Assembly: GCA_015183035.1 (NCBI GenBank)
Contig: JACZZP010000001.1
Coordinates: 2,666,001 to 2,730,000 of the forward strand
DNA from: Meloidogyne chitwoodi
Lineage: Eukaryota; Nematoda; Chromadorea; Rhabditida; Meloidogynidae
Length of the DNA: 64,000 nt
Direction of reading: 5' to 3'
Position 1 is the stretch's first letter; the number at the start of each line of letters is the position of its first letter. The notes under the pieces were generated by a model that saw nothing but the letters and a program-made list of their open reading frames with translations, was not told the DNA's origin and searched no databases. The translations under genes were made by a program, and so were the position numbers. Positions 1 through 12,800 of this stretch are shown here, piece after piece.

Positions 1-250
1 TTCAAGTTTGTAAATGTTTTTCAAGTTTATTTGTTGTAAGTTTATTTTTCTATTTTGTAATTTTTCAAGTTTGTTTTTTTCAAGTTTATGTTTCTATTTT
101 GTAATTGTTTTACAAGTTTATTTTTTAAGTTTGTAATTGTTTTTCAAGTTTATTTTTTAAGTTTGTAATTGTTTTTCAAGTTTATTTTTTAAGTTTGTTT
201 TCCGTGTTTATTTTTCCCAAGTTTAATCCCTGTTTATAGTTTAAGTTTAC
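1..250. repeat. AAGTTTA-word low-complexity repeat
   Basis: Irregular tandem copies of words such as TTTTTCAAGTTTATTTTTT and AAGTTTGTAATTGTTTTTC fill the first 250 bases. The same words recur at about 1140-1310, 1800-2130, 6640-6760, 7500-7700, 9220-9370, 36780-36950, 38190-38390, 38990-39170, 39810-40010 and 42390-42550, in introns and in intergenic DNA. No coding frame is involved. Confidence 0.8.
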
Positions 251-266
251 AAAACAACATGTTTAT

Positions 267-1417
267 TTACTTTATATTAATTTTAGTTGTTAATAAAATA
301 GTAAATTCATTATGAGGATTATGTTGCGGTGCATCAAATGAAGGATTTTCACTAGGAAAATAATTATAATCCCGCGAGTCAAACAAAAAAGATTTTCTTC
401 CGAGTTGGCAATTGTTTGTAGGAAAAAATGTTTTAATACATTCTCCATTTGAATCAATACCAAAATGAAAAATATCATAAAAAGGGAAAAATGAGGAAGG
501 CCAAGATGAAGAAAATGAACCTAACACAAGACTTAGTCCAATTAGAGCAAAAGGGAGAACCTTAACAATTAATTTAAAATAATTTAACATTTTTTTAAAT
601 TTAATTTTACTAACCATAAAACATTTTGGAGATGCAGCACTAGCTTTGACTAAGTGGAAAAGTAGTCGTTTACAAAGAACTTCGAATCCCCTAAGCATCT
701 GGACACGGTATAGTAAAGGGAATCCTTTAAAATAATTAAAAAAATTTAAAAAAATTGAAAAATTAAACTTTTTGTATTATTTTCATTTTTATTTCCAAAA
801 GAAGAGGGTTGGGTTCCTTCACAACCACCCCCTCCTGTAAATTCATAAGTATTGTCAAGATATGAATCTTGAGGTAAACAGATTTGATGATAAGTAGTTG
901 ATTGGGATGTATTATTTAAATTAATATTATTTTTCTCTTGATTATTTTTATTAGCCAAAACAACGTCTAATTGAGGAGGTCCAGAACGTCTAGTATACTT
1001 TTCAAATGATTCGAGATTATTCGGTAATTGTTGTTGTAACTTTGTTTGATTAAATTTAGAATGATTTTTATTTTCTTCTTGATAGAGGCTTTGCTTCAAT
1101 ATTAAATAAATATTAATTACTATAATTATTATAAACATAAATCTTCCCTTTTATCAACTTTTTAAGTTTAAACTTTGTTTTTTAAGTTTTGATAAATATT
1201 TTTATGTTTTCAAGTTTAAACTTTGTTTTTTAAGTTTCTGATAATTATTTTTAAGTTTTGAAGTTTATGTTTTTTAAGTGTATGAGAATAATTTTTAAGT
1301 TTAAATTTTCTTTATTTTTTTTAATTTAAGCATTTATTTTTATTTTAGTCATAAAATAAATACCCTTATTATTCGATTTCGTCGTTCAGGTTTAGGTGTC
1401 ACTGAAGGAGTTGCCAT
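267..1417 (-). CDS. Unrecognised single-pass membrane protein, several exons
   Basis: I do not recognise the family. A plausible model starts MATPSVTPKPERRNRIIR at 1417 and splices to an exon near 1145 that encodes a hydrophobic helix (MFIIIIVINIYLIL) followed by a polar Asn/Gln-rich region ending GGGGCEGTQPSSFGNKNE. The next exon starts near 705 (FPLLYRVQMLRGFEVLCKRL, then ASAASPKC). The last exon, from about 565 to 267, encodes a second hydrophobic stretch (VLPFALIGLSLVLG), a Phe-rich segment and the C-terminus ending TTKINIK. The basic N-terminus before the first helix suggests a type II orientation. Splice sites at the exon joins fit GT/AG, and the frames join. Low-complexity repeats flank both ends. 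The C-terminal part contains a few cysteines and could be extracellular. The function is unknown, and the joins are my inference. Confidence 0.45.
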
Positions 1418-2740
1418 ATTTTTTAATTAAAATTTAATATAGGTATTTAATTTATTGTTAATTCATTAAAATTATATTTTTATTAAAAACAAAAATAAAT
1501 TTTAGTAATTGAAGTGTTGGAAGATTAAAATTCTTTTAATAATGAAATAACGGATAAAACTTTTTCATTCAAAATCTCCCGTCAAATCCACCCATTTATC
1601 CTGCCAATATGTTTCTTATAAACAAAGAAGAGAATTTTAGATAATTTACCGAATATAAAAGTTTTAAAGAAGAAAAGTTTTGGTCAATGTTATTTAAAAC
1701 TGATTACAACTATTTGCTGACCTGATTATTATTGTAAATATTATTATATAATATATTGGATACAACTTAAAAAAGAAAATTTTTTTTTAATGTAATATAA
1801 CAAAAGAAATAACAAAGTTTATTTTATTTTTAAGTTTATTTTTTCATGTTTATAATTATGTTTTTCAAGTTTATTTTATTTTTGTTTATTTGTTCAAGTT
1901 TGTAATTGTGTTTTTCAAGTTTATTTTATTTTTAAGTTTGATCTTAAGTTTATGTTATTTTCTATTCCAAACTTATCCTAAATTTTATTTTTAAATTTAT
2001 CTACAACAAAGTTTTAAGTTTAATCTCAAATTTTCAAGTTTATTTTTATTTGACTCTTAATTTTTCAACATTTTTTAAGTTTAATCTCAAGTTTATTACT
2101 TAAGTTTATTCATAACATTAACCAGCCGCTTCGCGACTGGAGTAAAGAAACCGCTTCGCGCTTGTAACACTGATTCTAGAAAATTTTGGGTAAAATATAA
2201 GAAAATAACCCCTCAAAACTCTCTTAAAAAATAAAACCTATTTAAAAATAAAAATCAACTTTAAAAATAAGCTGCTCCTTAACCCCTGTAAAAAGGCAAA
2301 CCCTCATTCAACAGCTTAAAAAACTATTACTCATTAAAATCTCAGTTAATAAAAACTCCCTTAAAACGCCTAAAATAAAAAAACTTAAAATCCATCCTGT
2401 TTTTATTAAAACAAATCTTTAAACATAAACCACATTTTTAATATAAAAACACTTTTATCCACCCATCTCTGAAAGGTTTTCCATTTTTTAAAAAATCAGC
2501 CCCCTTTTAAAAATATACGCTCCTTTTTTGAATTAATCTAAAATTTCGTTTGATATTGACGAATTATTTTATTCTTATACGAGCCTTGAGAAGCAGCTTC
2601 ACGCTTCTAAAGGTTCTTTCAGTTAAGAAAAATTATTTCACATATAAAAATTTTTTTCAATATTCTAAAGAAAAATTTAGTATATTCTAAGGGTTCATGG
2701 AATTTTGGGCTCTTAGTATGAGCCAAACTTGAGCCTAACT
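1418..2740. other. Gene-free AT-rich spacer with small GC islands
   Basis: I see no gene here. The stretch holds AAGTTTA words (1800-2110) and a small GC-richer patch at 2121-2170 in which GCTTCGCG occurs twice. A related AAGCAGCTTCACGCTTCT patch lies near 2590. Confidence 0.6.
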
Positions 2741-2744
2741 TGGG

Positions 2745-3885
2745 CCTAACTTGAGCCAAACTTTGTTCAGCTCGAGCTCAAATCGAGCTCATATAGAGCT
2801 TAAATTGAGCTCAAATCGAACTCATCTTGAGCTCAAATCAAGTTAATCTGAACTCAAATACTAATATAGAACTTAAATTGAACTCAAATAGAGCTCATAA
2901 AGAGCTTAAATAGAGCTCATCTTGAGCTTAAATCATGCACATCTTGAGCTCAAATAGAGCTCAAATCAAACTAATCTTGAGTTCATCTCGAGCTCATATA
3001 GAGCTTAAATTGAGCTCTAATCGAACTCAAGCTCAAATTAAGCTCATCTCGATCTCAAATCGAGCTCAACCTTGCGCTCATCTAAAGCTCATATTGAGCT
3101 CATCTTGAGCTTAAATCGAGTTCATATAGTGCTTAAATCGAGCTCATCTCGAGCTCAAATTAAGCTCATCTTGAGCTGAAATTGAGCTCAAATCATGAAC
3201 ATTTTGAGCTTAAATCATGCTAATCTTGAGCTCAAATTGAGCTCATCTCGAGCTAAAATCATGCTAATCTTGAGCTCAAATTGAGCTCATCTCGAGCTAA
3301 AATCATGCTAATCTTGAGCTTAAATCGATCTCCTTTTGAGCTCAAATCATGCTAATCCTGAGCTTAAATCGAGCTCATCTCGAGCTAAAATCATGCTAAT
3401 CTTGAGCTCAAATTGAGCTCATCTCGAGCTAAAATCATGCTAATCTTGAGCTTAAATCGAGCTCCTTTTGAGCTCAAATCATGCTAATCTTGAGCTTAAA
3501 TCGAGCTCATCTCGAGCTAAAATCATGCTAATCTTGAGCTTAAATCGAGCTCCTTTTGAGCTCAAATCATGCTAATCTTGAGCTTAAATCGAGCTCCTTT
3601 TGAGCTCAACTCAAGCTCATCATGAGCTCAAATCATACTCACTTAAGCTCAAATCATGCTCATCTTGAGCTCAAATCGAGTTCACCTCGAGCTAAAATCA
3701 TGTTCATCATTAGCTCAAATCGAGATCCTTTTGAGCTCAAATCATGCTCATCTTTAGCTAAAATCGAGCTCCTTTTGAGCTCAAATCATGCTCATCATGA
3801 GCTCAAATAAAGCTCCTTTTGAGCTCAAATCGAGCTCATCTCGAGCTCAAATTAGGCTCATATAGACATAAATAGAGCTCATATA
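2745..3885. repeat. GAGCTC-rich degenerate satellite
   Basis: About 1.1 kb of degenerate repeats built on an 11-13 base core of the type GAGCTCAAATC, alternating with GAGCTCATCTC. Part of it, about 3200-3600, is organised in a higher-order unit of about 44 bp containing ATCATGCTAATCTTGAGCTC. The palindrome GAGCTC recurs dozens of times. Short open frames across it simply follow the repeat. Confidence 0.85.
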
Positions 3886-4011
3886 GATACACGCGCGAAG
3901 CGTTTCTTTTTTCAGTGCGCTAGTTCCACCTATCTTATAAGAGAAATATAGAGTTTTTTTGAATTTTTTAATTACTTTTTAAATTAGATTTTTTGTATAA
4001 AAAGGCATAAC

Positions 4012-5187
4012 TTGTCCTGCGTCTAGATGGCCCCTTGCGATTAATTGTCTTGCGTCTAAATGGCCCCTTGCGATTACTTGTCATGCGTCTAGATGACTCC
4101 TTGATATTACTTGACTTGCGTCTAGCTGGCCCCTTGCGATTAATTGTCCTGCGTCTAGATGGCCCCTTGAGATTACATGTCCTGCGTCTAGATGGCCCCT
4201 TGCGATTAATTGTCTTGCGTCTAAATGGCCCCGTGCGATTAATTATCCTGCGTCTAGATGGACCCTTGCGAATAATTGTCTTGCGTCTAAATGGCCCCTT
4301 GCGAATAATTGTCATGCGTCTAAATGGCCACTTGCGATTAATTGTCCTGCGTCTAAATGGCCCCTTGCGAATAATTGTCTTGCGTCTAAATGGCCCCCTG
4401 CGATTAATTGTCCTGCGTCTAGATGGCCCCTTGCGATTAATTGTCCTGCGTCTAGATGGCCCCTTGCGATTAATTGTCTTGCGTCTAGATGGCCTCTTGC
4501 GATTAATTGTCTTGCGTCTAGATGGCCCCTTGCGAATAATTTTCTTGCGTCTAAATGGCCCCTTGCGATTAATTGTCTATCGGCTAAATGGCCCCTTGCG
4601 ATTATTTGTCCTGCGTCTAGATGGCCCCTTGCGATTATTTGTCCTGCGTCTAAATGGCCCCTTGCGAATAATTGTCTTGCGTCTAAATGGCCCCTTGCGA
4701 TTAATTGTCTTGCGTCTAGATGGCCCCTTGCGATTACTTGACTTGCGTCTAGCTAGCCCCTTGCGATTAATTGTCCTGCGTCTAGATGGCCCCTTGCGAA
4801 TAATTTTCTTGCGTCTAAATGGCCCCTTGCGATTAATTGTCTTGCGGCTAAATGGCCTCTTGCGATTAATTGTCCTGCGTCTAAATGGCCCCTTGCGAAT
4901 AATTGTCTTGCGTCTAAATGGCCCCCTGCGATTAATTGTCCTGCGTCTAAATTGCCCCCTGCGATTAATTGTCTTGCGTCTAGTTGGCCCCTTGCGATTA
5001 ATTGTCTTGCGTCTAGATGGCCAATTGCGATTACATGTCCTGCGTCTAGATGGACCCTTGCGATTACTTGTCCTGCGTCTAGATGGCCAATTGCGATTAA
5101 TTGTCCTGCGTCTAGATGGCCCCTTGCGATTACATGTCCTGCGTCTAGATGGACCCTTGCGATTATTTGTCTTGCGTCTAGATGGCC
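4012..5187. repeat. 33-bp minisatellite, about 35 copies
   Basis: A tandem array with a 33-bp unit that begins GGCCCCTTGCGATTAATT and continues GTCCTGCGTCTAGAT. Copies differ by a few substitutions (TAGAT or TAAAT, GATTAAT or GAATAAT, CCTT or CCAATT). The array is much more GC-rich than its surroundings. Because 33 is a multiple of three, several frames stay open right through. The plus frame reads as an 11-residue Leu/Arg-rich repeat (GPLRLIVLRLD). There is no signal peptide, intron, partner exon or recognisable domain, so I call it a satellite and not a gene. Confidence 0.9.
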
Positions 5188-5211
5188 TTGAAACATTTTA
5201 AAAAAATATTT

Positions 5212-5280
5212 CCGACCTACGAGTTCGAACCCGCATTAAAATTAGCAAATCAAGCACATTACCACTACACCACAACTCAT
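5212..5280 (-). pseudogene. tRNA-like sequence (degenerate)
   Basis: Read on the minus strand, it has an A-box-like TGGTGTAGTGG and a B-box-like GGTTCGAAC about 37 bases further on. The T-stem and the acceptor stem do not pair well, and I could not set a convincing anticodon loop. It is best called a tRNA-derived pseudogene or SINE fragment. It starts 25 bases after the 33-bp array. Confidence 0.5.
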
Positions 5281-5282
5281 CT

Positions 5283-6839
5283 TATCCATTTTTAAATAAA
5301 AGTTCTTTTGTCTTTGCCTACCATCTCATAAATCTCAATTTTTAAATTCCATTCCAGAGGACATCTACCCTAAATCTTTATCCGATCTTTTTAATTTTTA
5401 TACCATTCGATAGCCCAAAGTCTGAAGGTGTGCCCTACCGTTGGGACCAACTCTGTACCTTTATCCACAAAAAAGTTGTAGTCCAAAAACCACAGCTACT
5501 GCCCCTTTTTCTCTTGAAAAAAAACACGTTTTTTGACATTTTTTCGACATTGTTCGAATTTTTTCTAAAAACATTTATATACATTCGATAGCCCTTTCCC
5601 AAATCTATCGAATGGATATAACTTTATATATAAAAAAATCAAAATTTATAAAGTTATTATAAAAAAACTCAAAAAACACCCTATTTTATTATTATAGGCG
5701 GAATTTTCAAGTTTACTCTTTTTTTATTTTATTACAAAAGATTAATTAAAAAGGCGAGAATTATATATTTATTCTTCCTATGATTTATTACAACTTTTTT
5801 CAATTACCGATGATTCATTTACAAACTAAAAAAATAGGAAAAATAAAAAGCCTAAAAAAGTTTAAACGAACAATCGAACTAATTAAACGCCCATTCTAAA
5901 ATAATTTTTTTATTAAAAAAAGTTATTATTCTTTTGTAACAATTAATTTTCATATTTTTAAAAAAATTAATATTTTTGTTTATTTTTTTAAAAAAATTTT
6001 TTGGCCACTAAAAATGAACATTTTAGTTGTTTGTTAAATTACTAATTTCTATTTTCATAGCAAATTAATTTTCTCAAAAGGCAGTTAAATATATAGCAGG
6101 TGCAAAACTTTATTATTTATATTTAGGACATTAAAAAAAAGTTTTTTTGCAGACAGCTTCTTCTAATAAATATTAATCTGTTTAAAAAAAGAAAAAAAAT
6201 AAAGAAAGAGAGAAAATATAATATTTTGTCCATTTTTTCGTTCAGAACATAACTCTCCACACATATTTCTGTTGTTATTGTTCACTTTTCCTTATTTTAA
6301 TGCAAAAAGGTCGACGTCCATCATGGCCTTCTTCATCCTTACATAATATGTAGAAGAATAAATAAGGAGCGAAAAAAAAAATATGGGGGTAAAAGGCTAG
6401 TTTTATTCCGCGCCATCTCCATCGATTGTCGGACTTCTCCCCCCACACCGTCAATATCCTCGAAAGGCCTCCATTTTAAAAATAAAAAAATATTTTTTTT
6501 TATTGAATTTTACTGGGCAAAAGAATATATTTATTTTTATTTTAAATTTTTAACCTCAATTTTTTGATCTTTAAAAAATTTGTAAATAAAAAATCTTGCT
6601 TCAGGTTTATTTTCCAATTTATTTTTATGCTCTTTTCTTTTAAAGTTTATTTACAAATTTATTTTTGAGTTATTTTCTCAAGTTTTAAGTTTATTCTTAA
6701 ATTTATTATTATTTTCAAGTTTATTTATTTTTAAGTTTGTGCTTAAACTAAAGTTATTTTAAGCTTGTTCTTAAATTAATGCTTAAAATTATTCTTTATT
6801 AAACAATTAAATAATAAAATATTTTTTTTAAGTAAAATA
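5283..6839. other. Intergenic, upstream of nidogen
   Basis: No gene is visible. The phrase CATTCGATAGCCC occurs twice (near 5405 and 5583), the second time followed by its partial reverse complement (ATCGAATGG), so a small decayed foldback element is possible. The stretch just upstream of the nidogen start (6600-6790) is AAGTTTA-word rich. Confidence 0.5.
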
Positions 6840-9800
6840 ATGATTAGTAATAAATCAAATTTATTTTCTTTAATATTTTTATTTTCCCAATTTTTGTCAT
6901 TTTTTGCTTCAATTCACATTCCTTTTGGTACAGAAGAGGGGGATGAGGTAAAATTTAAAAATATATTATAAATTATTTAATTTTTATAAAAAATATATAT
7001 TTTAGCTAATTAAATTTTTGGATAAACCAACAATTTCAAGAAAATCTCTTCTTGACTTTCCTTTTACATTTTTTGAAAGAAAACAAAATTTAATTTTTAT
7101 TGCTCCAAATGGGGCTGTTTCATTTGTAGAACCTTTTGGTAAGAAAATTGATTTTTAAGTTTAATCTTGAATTTTTTTTAATTTTTAAGATCCAAAAACC
7201 GAAGATTTAAGTACTGAGCATAAAGATATAATTGCTGTATTTTATGCGCCTTCTTCCAACGGAAATGTTTTTTATCGGTGAAAAAACTTTATTTTTAATT
7301 TTATAAATTAAAAAAAAAATTTTTTAGGTCTTCTCAAGTCGAAAATTTGTTGAGTAGAGAACTTTCAGCAAAAGTTAGGCGTTCATTTGGAGAAAATCAA
7401 TTTGAAGCTTCATCTGTTCTTTTAATTACTTGGAATGATTTATTAAATGAAAAATCTCAAGCTAATACATTTCAAGTGAGCTAATTAATTCAGAAAAAAT
7501 AAATTAAAGTTTAGTAATTTAATTCTTAAGTTTATAGTACTTGTTTATTTATTCAAGTTTGTAATTGTGTTCTTCAAGTTTTATTTTTTCAAGTTTGTAA
7601 TTGTGTTCTTCAAGTTTTATTTTTTCATGTTTGTAATTGTGTTCTTCAAGTTTATTTTTATCTCATTTTTATTTTAAAATTATTCTTAAGTTTATGTTTA
7701 TTTATTCCCCTCTAATCCTATAGACAATAAACAATAATTTAAGTTAGCATTAATTGCTGATTCAAATGAAACCTATGCTATTTTTGTATTTGGTACCATT
7801 AATTGGACCAAATCTGGTGGTAGATTAGCACAAACAGGATTTTTCTCTATTGATGGAAGGAATGATAAAGTGCTTGATCAGGGAAATTCTGTGGGAGAAG
7901 TTACAAAGTAAATTTAAATAAAAATTATTTCAATAGATTTTTTATTTCTTAGAGGGACAAATTTCAATGAGCCAGGAATTTATATTTACCGTATTTCTGG
8001 TGCAGAACCAACTGACCCAAAACGATCAAATGATATTGACGATTATGAATATCAACAGGTAACCAGAAAATTATTATTTTTTAAAATTTTCTAAATTTTT
8101 TTCTATTATAGGAAAATCCAGAATACGAACAAGATGATCAAATTGGTAAAAATAATTTTAAAAATATTTTTAAATAAATTTATTATTTAGTAGAATGCCC
8201 TCCAGATCCATTCAGGGACAAATGCCCAAAAACTTGTAATTTAGTTATGGATGATAATCATTGTAGTTTATGTATTTGTTCTAGTGAGTTTTCTATAAAT
8301 ATATTGAATTTTTAATTTTTTTTAATTTTTTGATTGCTAAATTTAAGGAAAAACTTTATTTTAATTTAAAGGTGTACGCTCTTCTTCCTCTGAAAATTTA
8401 GCTGGTTCTGCCTATTCTACTCTTACTAATAGTAAAACATAAAAATTAAAAAAAAGTATTTTTTATTTTATTAAAAAAGATTTGGGAGAAGAATTACCTC
8501 TACGAAATCAACACCTTCCTCAAACTGCAATTAAGCGCGCGCCTGATTTTAGCTGTGCTCCTCAAGGTTCAACTAGTCAATGTCATGCTAAAGCAAATTG
8601 TGTCCAATATAAAAGGTTATTTAAATCTTTGTATTTTAGAACTTAAATTCTGATTTTTGTATTTTTGAAACTTCAATTCTGATTTTTGTATTTTTAAAAA
8701 TTAAATTCTGATTTTTAAACAGTGGATATTGTTGCGAATGCGAACAAGGTAATATCGGAAACGGAGTAGAATGTATTCCTCAAGAAGAAGCTCTTCGAAT
8801 AAATGGTGATTTTGAAGCAGTGATAAATGGAAAAAGTGTTCAAAAAACAGAATTATTTTGTAATTTTTTAAAAATATTTTCTAATTTATTTTTCTTAATT
8901 TTAAGCTTATATTCAACCCAATGAAGGTCAACAGCATACTGCTTTGGCTAAAATTAATTCTGAAATTGGATGGTCGTTACTTTTAGTTGATTCTTTAAGT
9001 TCTCCTTTTGGTTGGCTATTTGCTAAAACTTCTTCTAAACAACATAAAAATGGATTTCAATTAACTGGAGGAAATTTTACAAGAATTGCGAATATTTATT
9101 TAGGTGAGTTTTTTAAGTTTTGTAACTTTCCCTTTTAATTGTTGCATTTAAATTCTGATTTTTGTATTTTTAAAACTTGTATTTTTTCAAAGTTTAAATT
9201 CTGATTTTAATTATATTTGATCTTAAGTGTATTTATAAGTTTATTCTCATATTTTCAAGTTTATACTTAAGTTTATTTTGTTTATTGTTTTTTTAATTTT
9301 ATGAACTTAAGTTTATCCCTGTTTGTTTTCATGTTTTTAATGTTTTAAGTTTGTAAATTAGTTTATTTAAAGTATCATATTAATTCATAGGGGAACGTTA
9401 TGTTTTGGTTATTCGTCAAGAATTTACTGACCGTCAATCCAATGATCAATTTCATGTTAACGTTCTTCTAAGCGGAACTTTGCCTGAAGTTTCTGGCCCA
9501 GTTCAAGTTTCAATTCCTGAATTTGAAGAGAATTATCGAAAAGAAAAACCAGGCAAATTTTAAAAAAAAATTTAATTTTTTTTTAATTTTTTTTTTAAAT
9601 TTTTTTTTAATTTTTTAAATTTTTTTAAAGGAATGTTAAGATCATATTCTGAAAGATATATCCTTGTTCGTGGTATAGGCAGTGAAGAACAAAAATTTCG
9701 TGTTACAATTGTTAGTTTTTTTTAATTTTTAAATATTATTAGACTTCTTTTTTTTTAAATAAATTTTAATAAAAAAATATATTTTTTAAAGGATCAACAA

Positions 9801-12800
9801 ATCCACTTTACAGAATGTCCATACAAAGAACAATTAAATTTATCAGATTCATTTATAGTAAAATTTGAACGTATAAATGCCAACTTTAACGAAGTCGAAA
9901 ATATTGTTAGATTTGCTTCTCAAAGTAGTATAATTAATGAAAAAGAAAATTTAAAAAAAGATGAAGAAAATGATCAACATAAATTAATTAATTATAATAA
10001 TAATAATGATGGAATAAATATAGAACAAACTAATACACAGGTAAAATAAATTAAAAAAAAATAAAAATTAAATTAATTAATTTAAAAAAAAAATTAAAAA
10101 AATTAAAAAAAATTAAAAAAAAATAAAAAAAAATTAAAAAAAAAAATAAAAAAAAATTAAAAAAAAAATAAAAAAAATTAAAAATAAATTAAAAATAAAT
10201 TTAAAAAAAAATTTAAAAAAATTAATAAAAAAAATAAATAAAATTAAAAAATAAATAAAAATAAAATAAAAAATAAAAATAAAATAAAAAAAAATTAAAA
10301 AATAAATTTAAAAAATAAAAAAAAATAAAAAAAAAATTAATTAATTTTAAAAAGGATGCTTGTTCTTCTGGTCGACATTTTTGCAACTTACCAAACATGT
10401 TGTGTGTACATATTTTAATTAATCCAGGCTATAGATGTGAATGTAAACCTGGTTTTAGATTAATTGAGGATAATAATGTTGAACAAAGAATGACTTGTCA
10501 ATTAAGTATTTTTTTTTAAATTTTTTTATTTTTTAGAATATTTTAAAAAATTATTTTTAATTTTTAGTTGATAAATTAGAAAATATTGTTCTTCCTGCAC
10601 CCACAACTGGCCCCCCTGCGTTGTTACAGCCTGGAGAATGTCATAGACATGATCAATGTCATCAATGGGGTAATTTAAAAATAAATAAAATATAAAATAA
10701 AATTTAAAAAAAAATAAAAAAAATTTTCAATTTTTGGTGAATGCGTCTTTGGGCCAATTCCAGGGTACGCAGGAAAATGTAAATGTAGAGGATGGTATGT
10801 AGGCGATGGAATAAATAATTGTGGACCTCCAGGTAATTAAAAATAAATTTAAAAATTAAAAAAAATATTTTTAATTTTTAGATCAACAGCAGAAACAACA
10901 AAATCAAGGGCCAAAACCTGTTGGTATTCCTCAAAGTCGTGGTAAAAAAAATTAAAAAAAATATTTTTTATAAATATTTTTTTTTAATTAAAAAATGAAA
11001 ATATATTAAATTAAACATTTTTTTTGCTTAAAAAATAATTAATTTAAGGAGAAATTTGTCATAAAAATGAAGAATGCAGTGATAATGCTAAATGTTCTTA
11101 TAGTGTAAATCATGGCTATTATATATGTTTTTGCCTTGATGGGTATTATAAATATGGAGAAGGAAGTGAAGCTGAATGTTTACCAGAACAGAAGAAGGAA
11201 ACATATATTGATGAACAAAAACAAAATTTAAAACCAGAAAATAATCAAAACAATGTTGGAGAAAGTGAATTACAAAAACATGACAACAATCCATCCGGAA
11301 TTATTCCTAAAACACGCAAACAATGTTCAGATGCAACAGAGTAATGTTTAAATAAAATTCTGATTTAAAAACATGTTTTAATTATTTAATCTTTAAATAA
11401 ACTTCTGATTTCCATTTTTTAAAAACATGTTTCAATTAAAGTTGTCATCCTTTTGGAAGTTGTTTGCTTTCAGAACAAACAAACACACACTTTTGTTTTT
11501 GTTTACCAGGCTATCAGGGAGATGGAGTAGAGAAATGCGAAAGTTCTGGTAAGTTTATTTTGTATTTTTTGTGTTATTTTATGTTTTTGTATTTTATCAG
11601 AATTATGTTTTTTTTTTAATTTTTGTTTGTTATTTATTGTATTTTTATTATTTTTTAGAGGAGTGCAGTCCAACAGATGTTCATGGATGTCCACATCCAA
11701 ATCAAGAATGCCGCTTTGAACATTCCCTTCGCAAATTTGCATGTCAATGCAAAAATGGTTAAATAAAATTACAAAATAAAAAAATTTAATTATTTTAAAG
11801 GTTTTACCAAGCAAACAGACGGAAAATGCCTTTTTGAGTCAGCAACAGAACCCCCACTACCACTTTCTTCTGTTGAACGTTGTAAACAATGTGGGGCAAA
11901 TTCACAATGTGTTCAGGAAAAACAAAAACAATCTGAAGGAGAAGAAAATATTATTTGGAATTGTATTTGTAATCCTGGATTTACAGGCAATGGATTTGAA
12001 TGTAAAGAAGGTTTTTTTTTAATTTTATAAAAATAAATAAATAATTTTTATTTAAATCAGAAAATTGTTTGGACCTTCCACATATTTGTAGTCCTAATGC
12101 ACAATGTTTACCAGATGGTCAAAAAGCAGCTTATTTGTGTATTTGCAATTATGGTTATAGTGGTGATGGAAAGATTTGTGAACGTAAGTTTTATGCTAGT
12201 TTAATTTTTATTCTGGTTTTTGTATTTTCTTTTTATTTAAAAAAACCAGAATTTTATTTATAGAACGTATTTGAATTGATTTGTGTTTTTGTTTGTTTTG
12301 AACGCTTGTTTTAAAAAACCAGAACTTGTTTGTGTTTTTGAAACTTCTGATTTGTATTTAGAAAATCAGAATTTATTTTTAAGCAGTTTTTCAACAAACT
12401 AAAGAAACACCAGATAAATTGTTAATAGGGCGTGGGATGGCTATTATACAAAGATCTTCAGCTCCAAGTTTGGACGAGTCAGGAAGACAGGTTTAAATTT
12501 TTTAAATTAATTTAATAATTTTTTTAATTAATTTAATATTTTTTAAAGTTAATTGTACAACCACATCAGACCGTAGTGGATATTGACTATGACTGTACTT
12601 CTGGTTTACCTTTTTAATTTATTTAATTTTTTTTTAATTTAAGAAAGGATATATTGGAGTGATATTTCTGGTAATTTACAAAAATTTATTCTTTTTTTTT
12701 AATTTATTTTATTTTTTGGGTCATTCCATTCGTTCTGCTTATTTAAATGGTACAGAAATTGCTTCTGCATATTCTGATTTGCTTCGATCTCCGGAAGGTA

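Noticed and set aside
4035..5201. A 388-codon open frame with an 11-residue LRL repeat, as a leucine-rich repeat protein
   Set aside because: It is the translation of a 33-bp satellite. Other frames are open too, there is no signal peptide, no flanking exon and no real LRR consensus.
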